From positions 10,530,128 to 10,594,127 of the forward strand of contig NZ_KB913037.1 in assembly GCF_000384295.1 (NCBI RefSeq): a stretch of DNA of 64,000 nucleotides, in the 5' to 3' direction. The translations under genes and the position numbers were made by a program. Positions 9,150 to 17,703 of this stretch are shown here, one piece after another (position 1 is the stretch's first letter; each line of letters starts with the position of its first letter). This DNA comes from Amycolatopsis balhimycina FH 1894 (lineage in GTDB: Bacteria; Actinomycetota; Actinomycetes; Mycobacteriales; Pseudonocardiaceae). The notes beneath the pieces were generated by a model. The model searched no databases and was not told the origin of the DNA. It worked only from the letters and a program-made list of their open reading frames with translations.

Positions 9150-9167
9150 CGTACTAGTTCGTACATT
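9150..9167. promoter_or_regulatory. TetR-type operator, copy 2 (divergent promoter region)
   Basis: The sequence CGTACTAGTTCGTACATT lies between the divergent TetR and dehydrogenase starts. Inside and just beside it is the inverted repeat GAAC-N6-GTTC. Its reverse complement matches the element upstream of the transporter gene. It sits 18 bases before the dehydrogenase GTG, a position that would block transcription. Confidence 0.65.
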
Positions 9168-9185
9168 AGCTTCGGAGGGCGCGGC

Positions 9186-10034
9186 GTGACCAGCTACCTG
9201 ATCGGCCTCGTCGGCACGGGCATCGGGCCGTCCGCCAGCCCGGCGCTGCACGAACGCGAGGCCGACGAGCTCGGCCTCCGCTACGTCTACCGCCTGCTGG
9301 ACCTCGACGTGCTAGGCCGTCCGGTCGCCGACGTCGTCGAAGCGGCCCGGCTCGCCGGGTTCGACGGCCTCAACGTCACCCACCCGGCCAAGCAGGCGGT
9401 CCTGGAGCACCTCGACGAACTGTCCCCGGAGGCCGAAGCGCTCGGCGCGGTCAACACCGTCGTCTTCGAGCGAGGCCGCGCGATCGGGCACAACACCGAC
9501 GCCACCGGCTTCGCCCGCAGCCTCGGCCGCGGCCTGCCCGACGTCCGGATGGACGAGGTCGTCCTCCTCGGCGCCGGGGGAGCGGGCGCGGCCGTCGCGC
9601 ACGCGTTGCTTTCCCTGGGCGCCAAGCGGCTCACCGTTCACGACGTCGACGGCGCCCGGAGCGCCAAGCTGGCCGGCGCGCTCCGCGAGCGGTTCGGTAC
9701 CGGCCGCGCGCGGACCGGCGGGCTCGACGCCGTCGGCCACGCCGACGGCCTGGTGCACGCGACCCCGACCGGGATGGCCGCCCACCCCGGCTCGCCGGTC
9801 CCGGCGGAGCTGCTGCACCCGCGGCTGTGGGTCGCCGACATCGTCTACCGGCCGCTGGAAACCCCGCTGCTGGCCGCCGCCCGCGCCCGCGGCTGCCGGG
9901 TGCTGCACGGCGGCGGCATGGTCGTGCTGCAGGCCGCCGAGTCGTTCCGGCTGTTCACCGGCGTCGACCCGGACCCGGCGCGGATGCTGCGGCACTTCGA
10001 CGCCCTTGAAGGGGAGACCGCCCGTGCCGCCTGA
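9186..10034 (+). CDS. shikimate/quinate 5-dehydrogenase
   Basis: Enzyme of 282 residues in the AroE/YdiB family, interconverting shikimate and 3-dehydroshikimate and/or quinate and 3-dehydroquinate. The substrate-binding lobe has GPSASPALHE and NVTHPAKQ (catalytic Lys69); NTDATGF supplies the paired Asp105. The nucleotide-binding loop is GAGGAGAAVAHAL. Its pairing with a dehydroshikimate dehydratase and a transporter argues for a catabolic role rather than biosynthesis (inference). GTG start with GGAGGGCG upstream; an open frame extends upstream to 8394 but only as antisense to the TetR gene. The stop overlaps the next start by 11 bases, indicating translational coupling. Confidence 0.9.
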   Translation: MTSYLIGLVGTGIGPSASPALHEREADELGLRYVYRLLDLDVLGRPVADVVEAARLAGFDGLNVTHPAKQAVLEHLDELSPEAEALGAVNTVVFERGRAIGHNTDATGFARSLGRGLPDVRMDEVVLLGAGGAGAAVAHALLSLGAKRLTVHDVDGARSAKLAGALRERFGTGRARTGGLDAVGHADGLVHATPTGMAAHPGSPVPAELLHPRLWVADIVYRPLETPLLAAARARGCRVLHGGGMVVLQAAESFRLFTGVDPDPARMLRHFDALEGETARAA

Positions 10035-11826
10035 ACCCCGCACCGCGATCGCCACCGTCTGCCTGTCCGGCACCCTCGAAGACAAGCTGGCCGCGGCCGC
10101 CGCGGCCGGGTTCGACGGCGTCGAGCTGTTCGAGAACGACCTGGTCGTCTCGCCGTCGAGCCCGGCCGAGATCCGCCGCCGCTGCGCCGGCCTCGGCCTC
10201 TCGATCGATCTCTACCAGCCCTTCCGCGACTTCGAAGCCGTCCCGCCCCGGCTGCACGAGGCCAACCTGCGCCGGGCGCGGCACAAGTTCGACGTCATGG
10301 CCGAGCTCGGCACGGACACCGTGCTGGTCTGCTCCTCGGTGTCGCCGGACGCCATCGACGACGACGAACTGGCCGCCGAGCAGCTGTACGCGCTCGCGGA
10401 CCTCGCCGCCGCCCGCGGCCTGCGGATCGCCTACGAAGCCCTCGCCTGGGGCAAGCACGTCAACGGCTACGAGCACGCTTGGCGCATCGTGCGGCGCGCC
10501 GCGCACCCCGCGCTCGGCGTCTGCCTCGACAGCTTCCACATCCTGTCGAAGGGACACGACCCGGCGCCGATCCGGGCCATCCCGGGCGACAAGATCTTCT
10601 TCCTCCAGCTCGCCGATGCCCCGCGCCTGCCGATGGACGTGCTGCCGTGGAGCAGGCACCACCGGCTCTTCCCCGGCCAGGGCGACTTCGACCTGACGGC
10701 GTTCACCGGGCACGTGCTCGCCGCCGGCTACCGCGGCCCGCTGTCGCTGGAAGTCTTCAACGACGTCTTCCGCCAAGCCGATCCGAGGCCGGCCGCCGTC
10801 GACGCGATGCGGTCGCTGGTGGCGCTGAAGGAGTCGCTCGGCGTCCTGGACCTGCCGTCCGCGCCGGCGCTGACCGGTCACGCGTTCGCCGAGGTCGTCA
10901 CCGACCCCGGCGCCGGGCGCGTCCTGGCGAGCCTGGGCTTCGCGCGCACCGGTGTGCACCGGACCAAGCCGGTCGAGCTGTGGGAACAGGGCGACGCCCG
11001 CGTGGTCGTCAACGAGGGCGGTCCGGCGCACGGCGCCGTCGGCGCGGTCGCGCTGGCGAGCACCGACCCGGCCCGCTCGGCTCGCCGGGCCGAAGCCCTG
11101 CTCGCGCCGGTCCTGCCGCGGGTCCGCGGGCCCCGGGAGGCCGATCTCGCGTCGGTCGCCGCACCGGACGGCACCGAAGTGTTCCTGTGCGGCAACGACG
11201 ACTGGCGCGACGACTTCGTCCCGACCGGCGAGACCGCGCCCGGGGCGGGCGTCTTCGGAATCGATCACGTCGCGCTCACGCAGCCCTTCGACCACTTCGA
11301 GGAGGCCGCGTCGTTCTACCGCGCGGTGTTCGGGCTGACGCCGTCGCCGGTGACGGAGTTCGCCGCGCCGTTCGGGCTGGTGCGCAGCCGCGGCCTTTCG
11401 GCCGGGACCGTGCGGCTGACCTTGGACAGCGCCCTGGTGCGGCGCGGCGAATGGGCGCCCGCGGTACCCGAACCGCAGCACGTCGCGTTCGCCTGCTCGG
11501 ACGCCGTCGCGGCGGCGCGGGCGATGCGCGCGCTGGAAGCGCCGCTGCTGGAGATCCCCGGCAACTACTACGACGACCTCGAAGCCAGGCTCGACATCCC
11601 GCCGGACCGGATCGCCGCGCTGCGGGCGAACTCGGTGCTGTACGACCGTGACTCCCGCGGTGAGTTCCTGCACTTCTACACCGCGTTCGCCGGCGAACGG
11701 GTGTTCTTCGAGGTGGTGCAGCGGATCGGGGAGTACCGCGGGTTCGGCGTGGTCAACGCGCCCGTGCGGATGGCCGCGCACCGGGCGCGCCGGTACGCCG
11801 GGCCGCCGGTGAAAACACCCGCCTGA
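10024..11826 (+). CDS. 3-dehydroshikimate dehydratase fused to HPPD-like domain
   Basis: Two-part enzyme of 600 residues. Residues 1 to about 280 form an AP-endonuclease-2-type TIM barrel with metal ligands visible as Glu138 (AYEALAW), Asp169 and His172 (LDSFH), Gln195 and Glu243 (SLEVFND). This half converts 3-dehydroshikimate to protocatechuate. The C-terminal half resembles 4-hydroxyphenylpyruvate dioxygenase / VOC metal folds, with GIDHVAL, PQHVAF and FFEVVQRIGEYRGFG supplying two His and one Glu. The arrangement matches the QuiC1/QsuB-type fused dehydratases. What the second half does in this family is uncertain. It overlaps the dehydrogenase gene and completes a quinate/shikimate to protocatechuate route; ring-cleavage genes are not in the window. 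Confidence 0.88.
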   Translation: MPPEPRTAIATVCLSGTLEDKLAAAAAAGFDGVELFENDLVVSPSSPAEIRRRCAGLGLSIDLYQPFRDFEAVPPRLHEANLRRARHKFDVMAELGTDTVLVCSSVSPDAIDDDELAAEQLYALADLAAARGLRIAYEALAWGKHVNGYEHAWRIVRRAAHPALGVCLDSFHILSKGHDPAPIRAIPGDKIFFLQLADAPRLPMDVLPWSRHHRLFPGQGDFDLTAFTGHVLAAGYRGPLSLEVFNDVFRQADPRPAAVDAMRSLVALKESLGVLDLPSAPALTGHAFAEVVTDPGAGRVLASLGFARTGVHRTKPVELWEQGDARVVVNEGGPAHGAVGAVALASTDPARSARRAEALLAPVLPRVRGPREADLASVAAPDGTEVFLCGNDDWRDDFVPTGETAPGAGVFGIDHVALTQPFDHFEEAASFYRAVFGLTPSPVTEFAAPFGLVRSRGLSAGTVRLTLDSALVRRGEWAPAVPEPQHVAFACSDAVAAARAMRALEAPLLEIPGNYYDDLEARLDIPPDRIAALRANSVLYDRDSRGEFLHFYTAFAGERVFFEVVQRIGEYRGFGVVNAPVRMAAHRARRYAGPPVKTPA

Positions 11827-11845
11827 GCAAGGACCGCGCCGCGAC

Positions 11846-11878
11846 GCCGCCCTGGGAAGTCTTTCCCGGGGCGGTTTT
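11846..11878 (+). terminator. rho-independent terminator after the quinate operon
   Basis: The arms CCGCCCTGGGAA and TTTCCCGGGGCGG form a stem around a short loop and are followed by TTTT. It lies 20 bases past the dehydratase stop. The rest of 11827-12149 holds the promoter elements listed separately and no gene. Confidence 0.7.
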
Positions 11879-12049
11879 CGCTGTGTCAAGGAACGGGCGC
11901 GCACCGATTTTGCCCCGCCGGCCGGTGAAAAACGTTCCGGACACCCTCCTATTGGGACGACTTCTGTCGGCTGCCAAGCCATCTCCGGTGACCGCCCGGC
12001 TACGCGCGGTCAGAGTGCCCGGTGCGTTTACAACGTTCCGGCAACCGCC

Positions 12050-12079
12050 TTGACAGGGCCGGTGGTACGTACCACTCTA
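12050..12079 (+). promoter_or_regulatory. putative promoter of the chitobiose/GlcNAc operon
   Basis: A consensus -35 TTGACA lies at 12050-12055. The -10 region 17-18 bases further (around 12073-12079) is poor, as expected for a regulated actinobacterial promoter. Two palindromes overlap and follow it. Confidence 0.45.
12062..12075. promoter_or_regulatory. perfect 14-bp palindrome GTGGTACGTACCAC
   Basis: A fully symmetric sequence lies between the -35 and the weak -10 of the sugar operon. The GTGGT...ACCAC arms resemble GntR/HutC-type half-sites. It is separate from the DasR-like site 13 bases downstream, suggesting a second regulator. Confidence 0.5.
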
Positions 12080-12087
12080 ACCCCAAC

Positions 12088-12103
12088 ATTGGTCTACACC
12101 ATT
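12088..12103. promoter_or_regulatory. DasR-like site (dre)
   Basis: ATTGGTCTACACCATT has the symmetric core TGGTCTACACCA. This is one central base from the Streptomyces dre consensus core TGGTCTAGACCA, recognised by the GlcNAc-6-phosphate-responsive regulator DasR. It sits 46 bases before the binding-protein gene. The downstream N-acetylhexosaminidase fits a chitin/peptidoglycan amino-sugar regulon. Confidence 0.65.
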
Positions 12104-12149
12104 TGGGGCGCTCGGCTTCGGTGGCCGGGCATGGAAAGGACGGCATCGA

Positions 12150-13451
12150 GTGAAACGCTGGCTCAAGCTGGCGGCGGGCGCCGCCGCACTCACCCTCGCG
12201 ACAGCAGGCTGCGCGGGCTCCAGCGGTTCGGGCACCGCGGCCTCGTCGAGCGGCAATGCACCGCTCAGCGGCACCGTCACGGTCTGGCTGATGACCGGGT
12301 CCGCGCCGACCACCCTGACCGACGCGCTCCACAAGGAGTTCGAGGCCGCGCACCCCGGGGTCAAGGTCAAGTACGAAATCCAGCAGTGGGACGGCATCCA
12401 GCAGAAGCTGACCACCGCGCTGGCCAGTGGCAACCCGCCGGACGTCATCGAGATCGGCAACACGCAGACCGCGTCGTTCGCCGCGCAGGACGGCGTGCTG
12501 ACCGACCTGACCGCCGACAAGGACAGCTTCAACGGTTCGCAGTGGCTGAAGGGGCTCGCCGACTCCGGCACCTACAACGGCAAGGTCTACGGCGTCCCGT
12601 TCTACGCGGCCAACCGCGAAGTCATCTATCGCAAGGACATGTTCGACCAGGCCGGCATCACCAAGACGCCGGCGTCGAACGACGAGTGGCTCGACGCGAT
12701 CGGCAAGCTGAAGACGAAGTTCGGCTCCGACCCCGAGTTCCAGGCGCTCTACATGCCGGGGCAGAACTGGTACGCGCTGCTGTCGTTCATCTGGGACAAC
12801 GGCGGTGACGTCGCCAAGGCCGACGGCAAGAACTACAAGGCCACGCTCGAGACGCCGGAAGCCAAGGCCGGCCTGGAGTTCTACAAGAAGCTCGTCGACG
12901 CCTCCGGCACCAAGGCGCCGAAGGACGCCGACGAGGCCAAGCCGCAGCAGGCGACCATCTACGGCGCGGGCAAGGTGGCCATGATGATCGGCCTGCCGTG
13001 GGAGCTCCCGACCGCGGCGAAGACCGACCCGAGCCTGACCGCCAAGACCGGCGCGTTCGCCATCCCGAGCAAGACCGCCGGCCAGAGCGCCCCGGTGTTC
13101 CTCGGCGGCTCCAACCTGGCGATCCCGGCCAACAGCAAGAACGTTGCCGCGGCCAAGGAGTACATCAAGCTGATCTCCAGCGCGAAGTACCAGAGCCAGT
13201 TCGCCGCCGCCGGCGTCGTGCCCGGCTCGTCGACCGACCTGTCCGGCCTGGACAAGGACGCGCTGGGCAGCGTCATGGCGAAGGCCTCGGCCAACGGCAA
13301 GGCCGTGCCGGCCAGCCCGAAGTGGGGCGACGTCGAGTCCGGGCAGAACCCGGTCAAGGACATGCTGACCGCGTACCTGACCGGCAAGAAGACGATCGAC
13401 CAGGCGACCGCCGACGCCGACGCGGCTCTGAACAAGCTCATCGGCGGATGA
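12150..13451 (+). CDS. ABC sugar importer, solute-binding lipoprotein (DasA-like)
   Basis: Extracellular binding protein of 433 residues in the family-1 (MalE-like) class. The signal peptide ends in a lipobox, LATAGC, so the mature protein is lipid-anchored. The fold is indicated by GTVTVWLMTGSAP and WDGIQQKLTTALASGNPPDVIEIGNT. Promoter context and the downstream GH3 hexosaminidase point to chitobiose or GlcNAc-type oligosaccharides, as for Streptomyces DasA or NgcE. GTG start preceded by GGAAAGGA. Its stop overlaps the first permease start (ATGA). Confidence 0.85.
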   Translation: MKRWLKLAAGAAALTLATAGCAGSSGSGTAASSSGNAPLSGTVTVWLMTGSAPTTLTDALHKEFEAAHPGVKVKYEIQQWDGIQQKLTTALASGNPPDVIEIGNTQTASFAAQDGVLTDLTADKDSFNGSQWLKGLADSGTYNGKVYGVPFYAANREVIYRKDMFDQAGITKTPASNDEWLDAIGKLKTKFGSDPEFQALYMPGQNWYALLSFIWDNGGDVAKADGKNYKATLETPEAKAGLEFYKKLVDASGTKAPKDADEAKPQQATIYGAGKVAMMIGLPWELPTAAKTDPSLTAKTGAFAIPSKTAGQSAPVFLGGSNLAIPANSKNVAAAKEYIKLISSAKYQSQFAAAGVVPGSSTDLSGLDKDALGSVMAKASANGKAVPASPKWGDVESGQNPVKDMLTAYLTGKKTIDQATADADAALNKLIGG

Positions 13452-14434
13452 CAGCGACCGCGAATGTGACGATGCCGGCGGGGGAGATCCCGCCGGCATC
13501 GCCGCGCGCCGCCCGGGCCGGGAAGCGCAGGCGGGGCCGGCTCGGCGACCGGATCCTCCCGTACGTGCTGCTCCTGCCCGCACTGGCCGCGATTCTCGTC
13601 CTGCTCGCCTGGCCGCTGGTCCAGGTGATCGGCATCAGCCTCCGCAAGCTCGACATCGGCGAGCTGATTTCCGGCAAGGCCGTCTGGGTCGGGCTCGACA
13701 ACTACACGAACACCCTGGCCGACCCGCAGTTCTGGGCGATCACCGTCCGGACGCTGGTGTTCACCGCCGCCCTCGTGGCCGCCACCATCCTCGGCGGTCT
13801 CCTGCTCGCGGTGCTCATGCGCCACCTCGGCCCGGTCGTGCGGACCATCCTGCAGGTGACGCTCATCCTGGCCTGGGCAACGCCGGTGATCGCCACGACC
13901 ACGGTGTTCCAGTGGATCTTCGACGAGCAGTACGGCATCCTCAACAAGACCCTCGACCGGCTCGGGTTCTCCGGCTTCATCGGGTTCTCGTGGTTCTCCA
14001 GCGGCACCAGCACGCTCACCGTGATCGGGCTGCTCATCGTGTGGCAGGCCGTGCCGTTCGTGACGTTCTCGCTCTACGCGGGCCTCGTCGGCGTCCCGCA
14101 GGAGCAGTACGAGGCGGCCGGCATGGACGGCGCCGGGCCGTGGCAGACGTTCCGCGCGGTCACCTGGCCCAGCATCCGGGCGATCACCACCATGGTGACG
14201 TTCCTGTCGGTGCTGTGGGACTTCAACGCCTTCGCGCAGATCTGGGCGATCCGCGAGGGCGGCCCCGACGGCGAGAGCACCACCCTGGCCGTCGTGCTCT
14301 ACCTCAAGGGCATCGCGGGCAACCACTTCGGCGCGGCGGGCGCCATCGCGACGCTGATGCTGATCCTGCTCGCGCTCATCACGGGCCGGTACATCCAGCT
14401 GCTCGTCCGGACCCCGGAAGGTGATCTCAAGTGA
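13448..14434 (+). CDS. ABC sugar importer permease 1 (MalF-like)
   Basis: Inner-membrane permease of 328 residues with six to seven helices after a basic cytoplasmic N-terminus. The EAA loop that contacts the ATPase reads EQYEAAGMDGAGPWQTFRAV. It starts inside the ATGA overlap with the binding-protein gene and ends in a GTGA overlap with the second permease, so all three subunits are translationally coupled. No ATPase gene follows; actinobacterial importers of this class commonly share the MsiK ATPase encoded elsewhere. Confidence 0.88.
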   Translation: MTATANVTMPAGEIPPASPRAARAGKRRRGRLGDRILPYVLLLPALAAILVLLAWPLVQVIGISLRKLDIGELISGKAVWVGLDNYTNTLADPQFWAITVRTLVFTAALVAATILGGLLLAVLMRHLGPVVRTILQVTLILAWATPVIATTTVFQWIFDEQYGILNKTLDRLGFSGFIGFSWFSSGTSTLTVIGLLIVWQAVPFVTFSLYAGLVGVPQEQYEAAGMDGAGPWQTFRAVTWPSIRAITTMVTFLSVLWDFNAFAQIWAIREGGPDGESTTLAVVLYLKGIAGNHFGAAGAIATLMLILLALITGRYIQLLVRTPEGDLK

Positions 14435-15261
14435 GGAAGCCGCTGCCGCAGCGGATCGCGCTCTCGGTCGTCGGCGTGGTCCTGGCGTTGCTGATCTTCT
14501 TCCCGACGTACTGGATGTTCGTCACGTCGCTGAGGACGCCGGGCCAGATCCTCTCGCCCAAGTACGACCTGATCCCGACGTCGTTCTCGTTCGGCAACTT
14601 CGCCACGGCGCTGGCCCGGGACAACTTCCCGACGTACCTGCTCAACAGCCTGATCGTCACGGTCGGCGCGGTGCTCTGCGCCCTGGTCGCCGGGACACTG
14701 GCGGCGATCCCGCTGTCGCGGCTGCGCTTCACCGGCCGCCGGGGGTTCCTGCTGCTGGTCATGGTGTCGCAGCTGGCGCCGACGTCGGCGCTGTTCCTCC
14801 CGCTGTTCCTGCTGATGCGGGACGCCGGGCTGCTCAACACGCTGCCGTCGCTGCTGCTGGTCTACTTCGCGACCACGCTGCCCTTCACGGTCTGGATGCT
14901 CTACGGCTTCGTCAACGGGATCCCGTACGAGCTGGAGGAGGCCGCGATGATCGACGGCTGCAGCCAGACCGGCGCGTTCCGCCGGGTGACGCTGCCGCTG
15001 CTCGCGCCCGGACTGGTCACCACGTCGGTGTTCAGCTTCATCACGGCGTGGAACGAGTACCTGTTCGCCCTGGTGTTCATGACCGAGAAGTCGAAGGAAA
15101 CGCTGCCGGTGTGGCTCGCGTCGTTCCGCACGGCGTTCGCGACCGACTGGGGCGGGGTGATGGCCGCGTCGGTCGTCTACGCCCTGCCGGCGTTGATGTT
15201 CTTCCTGCTCGTGCAGCGCAAGCTCGTGTCCGGCGTGGTCGCCGGCGCGGTGAAGGGATAG
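14431..15261 (+). CDS. ABC sugar importer permease 2 (MalG-like)
   Basis: Permease of 276 residues with six predicted helices. The EAA loop is ELEEAAMIDGCSQTGAFRRVTLP. It is the partner of the permease at 13448, with which it overlaps by four bases. It ends three bases before the GH3 gene, so the enzyme that hydrolyses the imported sugar is made from the same message. Confidence 0.88.
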   Translation: MRKPLPQRIALSVVGVVLALLIFFPTYWMFVTSLRTPGQILSPKYDLIPTSFSFGNFATALARDNFPTYLLNSLIVTVGAVLCALVAGTLAAIPLSRLRFTGRRGFLLLVMVSQLAPTSALFLPLFLLMRDAGLLNTLPSLLLVYFATTLPFTVWMLYGFVNGIPYELEEAAMIDGCSQTGAFRRVTLPLLAPGLVTTSVFSFITAWNEYLFALVFMTEKSKETLPVWLASFRTAFATDWGGVMAASVVYALPALMFFLLVQRKLVSGVVAGAVKG

Positions 15262-15264
15262 CCG

Positions 15265-16704
15265 GTGCCGTCTCCGGAGAAACTCGCCGAAGCCGTCCTC
15301 CTGCCCGGGTTCGCCGGGACGACCGCGCCGGACTGGCTCCGACGCCGGATCGCCGGGGGAATGGGCGGGGTGATCCTCTTCGGCCGCAACGTCGTCGACG
15401 ACGAGCAGGTCGCCGCGCTCACCGCGCAGCTGCGCGGTGAGCGGGACGGCGTCGTGGTCGGGATCGACGAGGAAGGCGGTGACGTCACCCGCCTCGACGT
15501 GAACACCGGGTCGTTCGTGCCGGGCCCGCTCGCCCTCGGCGCGGCCGGCGACCCGGAGCTGACCACCGCCGTCGCCGCCGCGCTCGGCGAGCGCCTGGCG
15601 GCCTGCGGTGTCACCGTCAACCTCGCACCGTGCGCGGACCTGACGCTGGCGGCCGAGGACCCGATCATCGGCGTCCGCGCGTTCGGATCCGACCCGGCGA
15701 AGGCGTCGCAGCACGTCGCGGCTTACGTGACGGGCCTGCAGAAGTACGGCGTCGCGGCGTGCGCCAAGCACTTCCCCGGCCACGGCGCGGCGACCGAAGA
15801 CTCGCACGTCGCCCTGCCGGTGCTGCCCCGCACTCCGGCGGAACTGCGGGAGATCGAGCTGGTCCCGTTCGCCGCGGCGATCCGGGCCGGCGTGCGCTCG
15901 ATCATGTCGGGCCACCTGGTCGTGGCGGCCTGGGGCGACGAGCCGGCCACGCTCAACCGGACGGCGCTCACCGACGTCCTGCGCGGCGAGCTCGGCTTCA
16001 CCGGCGCGGTGATCACCGACGCCCTCGAGATGGGCGCGGTGTCCGGCGCGTACGGGCGGCACGACGGCCTCGGCCGGTCCGCCGTCCGGGCCCTCGAAGC
16101 GGGCGCGGACGCGCTGTGCCTGGGCGGCGCGGCGTTCGAAGCGGACGCCCTCGACGCGACCGCGGCGGCGATCGTCGCGGCGGTCGAAGCGGGGGAGCTG
16201 CCCCTGGAGCGGCTCGAGGAGGCGGCTTCGCGGACGGCGGCGCTGGGCACCGGCCCCGCGCCGGCGCAGCCGGGCCCGGTCGACCGGCGGCTCGGCCTGG
16301 AGGCGGCCCGCAAGGCGCTCCGGATCCGGGGTGAAGTGCGGCTGGATGGCCCGCCACTGGTCGTCGACGTCCGGACCGAGCCGACCATCGCGGCCGGGCC
16401 GATGCCGTGGGGCCTCGGCCCGCACCTCGCCGAGCTGGTGCCGGGCACGCGAGCGCTCACCGTGACCCCCGACGACGCCGAAGCGGTGCTCGAAGCGGCC
16501 CGGGACTTCCGCAGCGTCGTCGTGGTCACGCGGGAGGCGCACCGGCACCCGCGGGTGCGCGCCCTGCTCGCCGCACTGTCCACTGTGGACTTCATTCGCG
16601 TGGAGACCGGGGTGCCGGGCCCCGGCGACGGCGACGGCCCGCGGATCGACACGTTCGGCGGCTCGTACGTCAGCCTGCGCGCCGCGGCCGAGTATCTGGC
16701 CTGA
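15265..16704 (+). CDS. GH3 beta-N-acetylhexosaminidase (NagZ/DasD-type)
   Basis: Glycoside hydrolase family 3 enzyme of 479 residues with no signal peptide, so probably cytoplasmic. The NagZ hallmark KHFPGHGAATEDSH is present (Lys168-His169, with the His that serves as acid/base in NagZ-type GH3). The nucleophile is Asp252 in ITDALEMGAVSG. It should cleave GlcNAc from imported chitobiose or muropeptide-like sugars. Position at the end of the importer operon matches this. GTG start three bases after the permease stop. A copy of GTCCACTGTGGAC is embedded near the C-terminus at 16578. Confidence 0.88.
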   Translation: MPSPEKLAEAVLLPGFAGTTAPDWLRRRIAGGMGGVILFGRNVVDDEQVAALTAQLRGERDGVVVGIDEEGGDVTRLDVNTGSFVPGPLALGAAGDPELTTAVAAALGERLAACGVTVNLAPCADLTLAAEDPIIGVRAFGSDPAKASQHVAAYVTGLQKYGVAACAKHFPGHGAATEDSHVALPVLPRTPAELREIELVPFAAAIRAGVRSIMSGHLVVAAWGDEPATLNRTALTDVLRGELGFTGAVITDALEMGAVSGAYGRHDGLGRSAVRALEAGADALCLGGAAFEADALDATAAAIVAAVEAGELPLERLEEAASRTAALGTGPAPAQPGPVDRRLGLEAARKALRIRGEVRLDGPPLVVDVRTEPTIAAGPMPWGLGPHLAELVPGTRALTVTPDDAEAVLEAARDFRSVVVVTREAHRHPRVRALLAALSTVDFIRVETGVPGPGDGDGPRIDTFGGSYVSLRAAAEYLA

Positions 16705-16816
16705 ATCGCCCTTTCGTCTTTTTGCCGTTTCTCCAGAAGCCCGGCCGGCGTTTGTACGCGCCTTGTACCGGTGCCCGCCAGTCTGCTGGCACACCGGAAA
16801 ACTGGAGGACGGAAGC

Positions 16817-17575
16817 ATGAAAATGGGCATCGTGAAGCGCGTGGCCGGCGTGGCCGGTATCGCCGTGGCGATCGCGGTCGTCGGGGCGAGCCCGGCATTC
16901 GCGGCGACCGGGACGGTGCACACCGACTCGGGCGCGGCGCTGACCGTGCGGTCGACCCCGAGCACCTCCGCGGGTTCGGTCGGCAGCATCGCCGACGGCA
17001 CCGCGGTGACCATCTCCTGCCAGACCAACGGGTCGACGGTCGACGGCAAGTACGGCACCAGCGACATCTGGGACAAGGTGGGCAACGGCTACATCAGCGA
17101 CGCCTACGTCTACACCGGCTCGGACGGCCGCGTGGCCCCCGACTGCGACGGCACGACGCAGACCTGCTCCACCTCGGGCCTCGGGGACCACCGGACCTGC
17201 GCGGAGGCGGTCGCCTACGCCAAGACCCGCGTGCACACCGGCAACGACCCGGCCTACTACCGCTGGTGCGACCGCATCAACGCGCAGAACTACGGCTTCA
17301 CCGCGTCCGGCTCGGACACCGCCTACATCCACTGGACGCAGATCCCCGCCTCGCTGAAGCACCCGGGCGACTACCAGGTCCCGGCCGGTGGCCTGGCGTT
17401 CTTCTCCAACGGCGGGTCCGGCCACACGATGATCTCGATCGGCGGCGGCGAGTTCCTGTCGAACGACATCAACGGCCCGGGCAGCTACGGCAAGACGACG
17501 ATCGCGGCGATCAAGAGCACCTGGGGCCAGACCTACGTCGGCTGGGCGCAGCCGTGGTTCAAGGTGAACCACTGA
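16817..17575 (+). CDS. secreted SH3b-domain protein, possible NlpC/CHAP-like
   Basis: Exported protein of 252 residues. The signal peptide ends at about AFA-ATG (residue 29). An SH3b-like domain follows (TDSGAALTVRSTPSTSAGSVGSIADGT), which usually binds peptidoglycan. The C-terminal half has WCDRINAQNYG and the GGLAFFSNGGSGHTMISIGGGEF stretch, recalling the Cys/His core of NlpC/P60 or CHAP amidases, but I cannot confirm a catalytic triad. ATG 16817 is chosen for GGAGGACGGAAGC upstream. A strong terminator follows, so it is probably monocistronic. Confidence 0.75.
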   Translation: MKMGIVKRVAGVAGIAVAIAVVGASPAFAATGTVHTDSGAALTVRSTPSTSAGSVGSIADGTAVTISCQTNGSTVDGKYGTSDIWDKVGNGYISDAYVYTGSDGRVAPDCDGTTQTCSTSGLGDHRTCAEAVAYAKTRVHTGNDPAYYRWCDRINAQNYGFTASGSDTAYIHWTQIPASLKHPGDYQVPAGGLAFFSNGGSGHTMISIGGGEFLSNDINGPGSYGKTTIAAIKSTWGQTYVGWAQPWFKVNH

Positions 17576-17589
17576 CGCGGTGACCGCCT

Positions 17590-17640
17590 GACGCGAACGG
17601 GCCCCTGTCCACCTTCCCCGGACAGGGGCCCGTTCGCGTC
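17590..17640. terminator. long perfect hairpin terminator
   Basis: A 21-bp inverted repeat with a 9-base loop has arms reading through CGCGAACGGGCCCCTGTCC and its complement. It begins 14 bases after the SH3-protein stop and separates it from the GH43 gene. There is no T-run, as is common in high-GC actinobacteria. Confidence 0.75.
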
Positions 17641-17703
17641 CGCCGCACTGCGGCAGGATCGATCTCGGACTCTCCCTGTTTCTCCACCGCGAAGGGGACA
17701 CCG

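Noticed and set aside
8394..9185. Upstream extension of the shikimate dehydrogenase frame
   Set aside because: The extension is antisense to the TetR gene and has no shikimate dehydrogenase sequence; the GTG at 9186 has a ribosome binding site and begins the fold.
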